The notes under the pieces: generated by a model | Seen by the model: only the letters and a program-made list of their open reading frames with translations | What the model was told of the DNA's origin: nothing | The model's database searches: none | In this document: positions 59,708-64,000 of the stretch, one piece after another | Layout of the letters: the number at the start of each line of letters is the position of its first letter | Numbering within the stretch: the first letter of the stretch is position 1 | Assembly: GCA_902787185.1 (NCBI GenBank) | Contig: CADAFP010000007.1 | Location: 1-64,000, forward strand | Length of the DNA stretch: 64,000 nucleotides | Direction of reading: 5' to 3' | Source of the DNA: an uncultured Bacteroidales bacterium | Lineage (GTDB): Bacteria; Bacteroidota; Bacteroidia; Bacteroidales; Muribaculaceae | Translations under genes and position numbers: made by a program

Positions 59708-61004
59708 GCTTCGCCTCATTATAGCCCGCGAATATATGTCGATTGTCGGGCGCAAGTCATTCATCATCATGACACTGGGTATGCCCCTGCTGTTTATCCT
59801 TATTGCCGCAGTTCCAATTGGAATGGCATATCTCAACGACAAGGGCAGTGACGTCCAGCAGATAGCAGTCATCGACGAGACGGGCCGCTATGCCGCGGCG
59901 CTGCACAGCGACGACATGTACAACTTTGTGGCCATCAAGGGTGACACCGTAACCAATGCCCGCGAGTTTTATGACAAGTCCAACGGCAGCCTCGATGCCA
60001 TCGTCATCATCCCGCGCAACGTGGATAGTACCGGCGTGGTCAATATCTACAGTGAGGGCACTATCACTCCTGCCTTGGTGTCGACAATACGCGGCACGCT
60101 GGCCGATACCATCCAGAATGCCCACCTGGCGGCGTTAGGCATCCCCAACCTGCAGCAGATGGTAGACAAGGCCCACGTCGATGTTGACGTGCGCTCCATC
60201 AAGTGGAGTGACCAGGGCGAGCAGGAGTCCTCGACCGATGCTGCCATGGGACTGGGTTTCCTGTTGTCGTTCATCACCTATATGTTTGTGCTCATGTATG
60301 GCGCGATGATCATGAATAGCGTCATCGAGGAGAAGACCAACCGCATCGTCGAGGTGATTGTGAGCAGTTGCCGCCCGTTCCAGCTGATGTTGGGTAAAAT
60401 CATCGGTGTGGGACTGGTGGGCTTGACTCAGATGGCCATTTGGGTTGTCCTGCTCGCTATCGTCGGCACTGTTGCCGGCAGCGCGTTCGGACTGAGCGGC
60501 ATGACAACAGGCGGTGTTCCGGCTGAGGCTATGACCACCGTTGAGGACATGGGTGTCATGGAGAGTTTCACACGCCAAGTGCTGTCTATCAACTATGTGC
60601 CCATCATCGTGAATTTCGTGCTCTACTTCCTGGGCGGTTACCTGCTCTACAGTGCCCTGTTTGCAGGACTTGGCTCAGCCGTGGACCAGGCCAGCGACGC
60701 TTCACAGTTCACGACCCCTGTCATCTTGATTATGCTCATCGCCTTCTATGCAGGCATCGCTTGTGCCGAGAATCCCATGGGTCCCATGGCCGTTTGGTGT
60801 TCCATTATCCCGTTCACCTCTCCTGTGGTGATGATGGTAAGGCTGCCCTTCGGCGTGCCCACATGGCAACTGATATTGAGTATTGTCCTGTTGTTTGGCA
60901 CCGCACTCGCCATTACGTGGATGGCTGCCCGCATCTATCGCCGCGGCATCCTGCACTATGGTCAGAAGGCCAGCTTCAAGGACCTCTTCAAGTGGATCAA
61001 GTAA
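59700..61004 (+). CDS. ABC exporter permease (NatB-like)
   Basis: The 434-residue ABC-2 type permease has an N-terminal transmembrane helix (about 22-42), a large extracytoplasmic domain (about 45-185) and five to six C-terminal helices, with the family segment EEKTNRIVEVIVSSCRPFQLMLGKIIGVGLVGL. I chose the ATG at 59700, inside the end of the ATPase gene. In related systems it exports sodium or drugs; here the substrate is unknown. Confidence 0.88.
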   Translation: MDKLRLIIAREYMSIVGRKSFIIMTLGMPLLFILIAAVPIGMAYLNDKGSDVQQIAVIDETGRYAAALHSDDMYNFVAIKGDTVTNAREFYDKSNGSLDAIVIIPRNVDSTGVVNIYSEGTITPALVSTIRGTLADTIQNAHLAALGIPNLQQMVDKAHVDVDVRSIKWSDQGEQESSTDAAMGLGFLLSFITYMFVLMYGAMIMNSVIEEKTNRIVEVIVSSCRPFQLMLGKIIGVGLVGLTQMAIWVVLLAIVGTVAGSAFGLSGMTTGGVPAEAMTTVEDMGVMESFTRQVLSINYVPIIVNFVLYFLGGYLLYSALFAGLGSAVDQASDASQFTTPVILIMLIAFYAGIACAENPMGPMAVWCSIIPFTSPVVMMVRLPFGVPTWQLILSIVLLFGTALAITWMAARIYRRGILHYGQKASFKDLFKWIK

Positions 61005-61087
61005 TTAGGAGGCTTTAGGCTTTAGGACGGCGGATGCCAACTAAGGACTAAAAACTAAGGACTAAAAACTAAAAACTAAGGACTAAA
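61005..61087. repeat. short-unit tract ending at the dtd start codon
   Basis: The tract begins GGCTTTAGGCTTTAGG, a word also found at 44981, then continues as ACTAAGGACTAAAAACT repeats to CTAAAATG at the dtd start. It replaces a normal ribosome-binding site. Confidence 0.7.
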
Positions 61088-61540
61088 ATGCGAATAGTCA
61101 TTCAACGGGTGACCGAGGCTTCGGTCACCATCGACGGACAACTGCACAGCACCATCGGCCCCGGCATGATGGTGCTGGTGGGCGTCCGTGAGGGAGATAC
61201 CGAGGACGATATGCGCTGGCTGGCGCAGAAGACCGTGAACCTGCGCATCTTTGACGACGATCAGGGCGTGATGAACCGCAGCATCATTGATGTCGGCGGC
61301 GAGGTGCTGGCGGTGAGCCAGTTCACCCTCAATGCCTCGACCAAGAAGGGCAACCGCCCCAGCTACATCCACGCCGCAGGTCACGACCTGGCTGTGCCCC
61401 TCTACGAGGCCTATTGCGACGAAGTGGCCCACTTGCTCGGCAAACCTACCAAACGTGGCGTCTTCGGCGCCGAAATGCAGGTCGCTCTCATCAACGACGG
61501 CCCCGTCACCATCATCATCGACTCCCGCCTCAAGGAGTAA
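61088..61540 (+). CDS. dtd: D-aminoacyl-tRNA deacylase
   Basis: The 150-residue cytoplasmic homodimeric enzyme removes D-amino acids wrongly attached to tRNA. It has the start MRIVIQRVTEASVTIDGQ, the SQFTLNASTKKGNRPSY active-site strand, and GVFGAEMQVALINDGPVTIIID near the C-terminus, where most family members have NGPVT. Complete. The 222 bases after it up to the next gene are AT-rich and hold no gene except the promoter at 61749. Confidence 0.94.
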   Translation: MRIVIQRVTEASVTIDGQLHSTIGPGMMVLVGVREGDTEDDMRWLAQKTVNLRIFDDDQGVMNRSIIDVGGEVLAVSQFTLNASTKKGNRPSYIHAAGHDLAVPLYEAYCDEVAHLLGKPTKRGVFGAEMQVALINDGPVTIIIDSRLKE

Positions 61541-61748
61541 AACCAGCGGGCAGTGGCAAAAAATAGTGGCCTAATAATACTATTGTATTCCGTTGCTCGG
61601 TTGCCGAAATCTTCGATGAAACCGTCGTTTTTCGTTGAAGATTGATGGTTTTGGATCTAATGGTAAGGGGTTATCCTTGGAATCTCTATTTTTTTTACGG
61701 TGGTTTGTAAATAAATGCCGAAAAATTAGTTGCAAAGAAAAAAAATTG

Positions 61749-61756
61749 TATCTTTG
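61749..61756 (+). promoter_or_regulatory. TAnnTTTG box 6 bases before the start codon
   Basis: TATCTTTG ends six bases before the ATG at 61763, so transcription should start at or next to the codon, as for the paralogue at 6760. Confidence 0.6.
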
Positions 61757-61762
61757 CAGCGG

Positions 61763-63439
61763 ATGATGAAATTGTTGCTTCATATTTGGTTAGTACTGAT
61801 GGTACTGGCGGGTATTCTCGTCGGCTGTAATCGTGCACCCAAATATGACCAGCGCCTGGTGTCTGCTGATAAAATGGTCTATCAACAAGCAGGTAAAGCT
61901 AAGAAAATCCTTTCAGACATCAAACCGCAGGCTCTCAATGAACCCAATGCCGCGTATTACAACCTGTTGCTTACTCAGGCGAGCTATATCGGCTATGATG
62001 AGATTACCCCAAGAAACGATAGCATAATCAGTGCAGCGCTCGATTATTTCTCGCACCACAAGAGTGATAAAGAGAAGCTCACACGCTCTATGATATATAA
62101 AGGTGCAGTTCTTCAAGAACTTGGTATTATTGATACCTCGATGTCTTATTATAAAAATGCTGAGCTGAATGCAGATAAGGATGACGATTTCAATCGTGGC
62201 TATGCCCAGATGCGAATGGGTAATCTATATAAGGAGCATAATGCCTATGATGGTCGAGATCTTGAGAAATTTGAACAGGCTGTAAAAAGTTTTAGGAAAT
62301 GCAAAAATAATCACTATCTGTTGATTGCCTTAAGAGATTTGGGCGCCCTTTACAGATATCGAAAAGCTGATAAGGCCGAAGAAATCTTGAAAGAGGCAAT
62401 TGCCTTAGCCGAAGTTGAAAAGGATACGTCAAACTTTTTGAATTGTGTCAATTTGTTGGCCTATTTCTATAACATGCAGAGGATGTATGACAAGGCTTAT
62501 AACCAACTGCAACGTATCAAATCATTGAAGCCCGAATTCTTTGCTGAGGATAATGGTAATGCCTACTCAACATTTGCAACAGTATATGCTAATATCGGTA
62601 AAGTGGATTCTGCCGAGATATTTTTAGACTTAGTTAAGCAACAGAATGATTATTATTCATATAATTATTTGATACCTAAGAGTCAGATTTGCAAAGCTCG
62701 CGGCGATATGTATGGATACTATAAATTCAGTCACAAATTTGATAGCCTTGATAGAGAAAATCAGAGGAATCAAGACGTTGTGAAAATCATGCATGCAGAG
62801 CTTAATTGTGATGAGATGTTTAAAAGTTCACAAGCTAAGAAAGAACGTAATAGATACATGATTCTGGCAACTGTGATTTTGACTCTGATGCTGCTTGCAC
62901 TGCTGTTCTACCGTCGCTCTCACCGCTATGATAAACTTGTGCTTGAGTTGAAGGACCGTTCGCAGAGCCAGATCAATGACCTGACCAATCTGCAGGACAA
63001 TATCAACGAGCTGAAGATCAATGACGAACGCCTCAAGGGTTTCATTTTGTCTCACATGGGCATGATGCGCGAGATGATTGATGCCTGTTACCACGAGCCG
63101 AATAACCGCATTGCCGAGAACATGAAGCGTATTGTCAAGTTCCAGGACAGCAATCGCGACAATTGGGTCAGGCTGTATGACTACATCGACTTGGAGCATA
63201 ACAACATCATGGCACGCACGCGCGAGAACTATCCGCAGCTCAATGACCGTGACTTGCTGTTGTTGGCATTGACCTGCATGGGCTTCTCCTATATCCAAAC
63301 CGCCATCATTATGGGCTACTCCAATGCCACCAGCGTGAGTGTTATCAAGCAGCGGCTTGCCAAGAAGATGGGTCTTGAGTGCACGCTCAACGAGTACATT
63401 GATAGCTTTTCACAGGAAAAAACAGCCTCAGATACCTAA
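61763..63439 (+). CDS. TPR lipoprotein-type transmembrane regulator with HTH, paralogue
   Basis: The 558-residue paralogue of the protein at 6760 has a signal sequence with lipobox-like LAGILVGC, then NRAPKYDQRLVSAD as in the paralogue. TPR-like helices cover about 30-340, a membrane helix lies near 367-384 (ILATVILTLMLLALLFY), then a coiled coil and a C-terminal HTH-like domain (PQLNDRDLLLLALTCMGFSYIQTAIIMG). I chose the ATG at 61763 because an earlier TTG-started frame lies upstream of the promoter box. The first 370 codons are AT-rich and the last 190 are GC-richer, the reverse of the other copy. It is followed by a small exported protein. Confidence 0.75.
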   Translation: MMKLLLHIWLVLMVLAGILVGCNRAPKYDQRLVSADKMVYQQAGKAKKILSDIKPQALNEPNAAYYNLLLTQASYIGYDEITPRNDSIISAALDYFSHHKSDKEKLTRSMIYKGAVLQELGIIDTSMSYYKNAELNADKDDDFNRGYAQMRMGNLYKEHNAYDGRDLEKFEQAVKSFRKCKNNHYLLIALRDLGALYRYRKADKAEEILKEAIALAEVEKDTSNFLNCVNLLAYFYNMQRMYDKAYNQLQRIKSLKPEFFAEDNGNAYSTFATVYANIGKVDSAEIFLDLVKQQNDYYSYNYLIPKSQICKARGDMYGYYKFSHKFDSLDRENQRNQDVVKIMHAELNCDEMFKSSQAKKERNRYMILATVILTLMLLALLFYRRSHRYDKLVLELKDRSQSQINDLTNLQDNINELKINDERLKGFILSHMGMMREMIDACYHEPNNRIAENMKRIVKFQDSNRDNWVRLYDYIDLEHNNIMARTRENYPQLNDRDLLLLALTCMGFSYIQTAIIMGYSNATSVSVIKQRLAKKMGLECTLNEYIDSFSQEKTASDT

Positions 63440-63558
63440 AAAAACACCTTTTTTTGAGCCTAAAATCAGCGTAGGGCCTTTGTATTAGAAAAATTTTTTT
63501 AACCCATTGAAAACCAATATACTAAATTTTCGTTGTATTATTCTGTATTACGAAAAAA

Positions 63559-63590
63559 TTTGGTCAATTCACGGATTGGCTATAACTTTG
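63559..63590 (+). promoter_or_regulatory. full -33/-7 promoter
   Basis: TTTG at 63559-63562 and TAACTTTG at 63583-63590 are 20 bases apart. Context (AATTTGGT ... CTTTGCATC) resembles the promoter of the small exported protein at 8619. Confidence 0.75.
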
Positions 63591-63646
63591 CATCGCAAAT
63601 CTAAACATTATAGCTATAATAGTTGAATCTAAACATTACTGAAATT

Positions 63647-64000
63647 ATGAAACGTTTCTATCTTATCGCAATATTGATCACCATCTGCGGCATGACCGCA
63701 ATGGCGCAAAATAGTTCAGGTATGGCCCACCATACACCTGATAAAAACAGATTACCCGTAGTTATTAACCAAGAGTTCTTGCAACCGTTTATTAACTACG
63801 ACGGAAAGATCGAGGTAATAGGCTGTGTGAACTATTACTATACTGTCACCATAACAAAGGGATTATCCTTTGTCTGGAGCGAGACTATCGGAAAGGGATA
63901 CGACAACGTCATTGACTTCAATGATTTTGAAGAAGATGTGACCTATGTGATTAACGTAATGAGTTCACAAGGAACCACCATCGTGTGGAGACTTGAAAAT
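63647..64000 (+). CDS. small exported beta protein, cut by the window end
   Basis: The frame is open from ATG 63647 to the last base (118 codons, no stop). It has a signal peptide (MKRFYLIAILITICGMTAMA-Q) and a beta-prone mature part (DGKIEVIGCVNYYYTVTIT, VTYVINVMSSQGTTIVWRLEN). Position, size and pattern match the protein at 8619, so both look like DUF3244-type partners of a TPR/HTH regulator. The 3' end is outside the window. Confidence 0.65.
   Translation, partial: MKRFYLIAILITICGMTAMAQNSSGMAHHTPDKNRLPVVINQEFLQPFINYDGKIEVIGCVNYYYTVTITKGLSFVWSETIGKGYDNVIDFNDFEEDVTYVINVMSSQGTTIVWRLEN

Overview
The window comes from a gut-type member of the Bacteroidales (phylum Bacteroidota). The evidence is many TAnnTTTG promoter boxes in front of genes, some with TTTG 19-21 bases upstream, a Bacteroidota-type tyrosine recombinase, secreted proteins with FISUMP, SUMF1-like and dockerin domains, and the division cluster in rsmH-ftsL-ftsI-murE-mraY-murD-ftsW-murG-murC-ftsQ-ftsA-ftsZ order. 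The family is not resolved; Muribaculaceae or Prevotellaceae would both fit. MurE carries the DNPRxEDP signature of a meso-diaminopimelate ligase and lysA is present, so the wall is DAP type.

Layout. 0.1-1.6 kb: a possible coding remnant, a secreted dockerin-FISUMP protein and a possible 38-residue ORF. 1.7-6.3 kb: a small integrated element, all on the minus strand, with integrase, excisionase-like HTH, three small overlapping genes and a membrane-anchored DUF3987-like ATPase broken by two frameshifts. 6.7-12 kb: a TPR/transmembrane/HTH regulator followed by a small exported beta protein and three dockerin proteins, two of them paralogues. 12-20.6 kb: mixed genes, namely a 37-residue rubredoxin with reverse rubrerythrin, NAD kinase, a glycosyltransferase, two exported proteins, a GH3-like enzyme and an LTA-synthase-like membrane enzyme. 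20.7 kb: tRNA-Leu(CAG). 21-28 kb: aminopeptidase P, ArgR overlapping an ArgC-like protein without the catalytic Cys, SSB, mannose-1-phosphate guanylyltransferase, LysA and an Lrp regulator. 28.3-43.6 kb: the division and wall cluster, then serS and an acyltransferase. 46.3-55.6 kb: one long same-strand run starting at a palindromic operator, with ABC ATPase, two duplicated permeases, a YtrA-type GntR regulator, a membrane protein, two lipoproteins, a TlpA-like gene with an in-frame amber codon, a DUF2059-like fusion and an S41 protease. 55.9 kb: a 29-residue membrane peptide with its own promoter. 56-61.5 kb: aminotransferase, LpxL-type acyltransferase, a NatA/NatB-type ABC exporter and D-aminoacyl-tRNA deacylase. 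61.7-64 kb: a second regulator plus small-exported-protein pair, cut by the window end.

The most unusual items are: the duplicated regulator/exported-protein module at both ends, whose regulator genes are base-composition mosaics; the 46-55 kb exported-protein operon, in which three proteins share an unnamed domain; the ArgC-like pseudoenzyme tied to ArgR; several genes whose promoter box lies only 5-6 bases before the start codon; and the intact-looking but frameshifted mobile element with a membrane-anchored ATPase.
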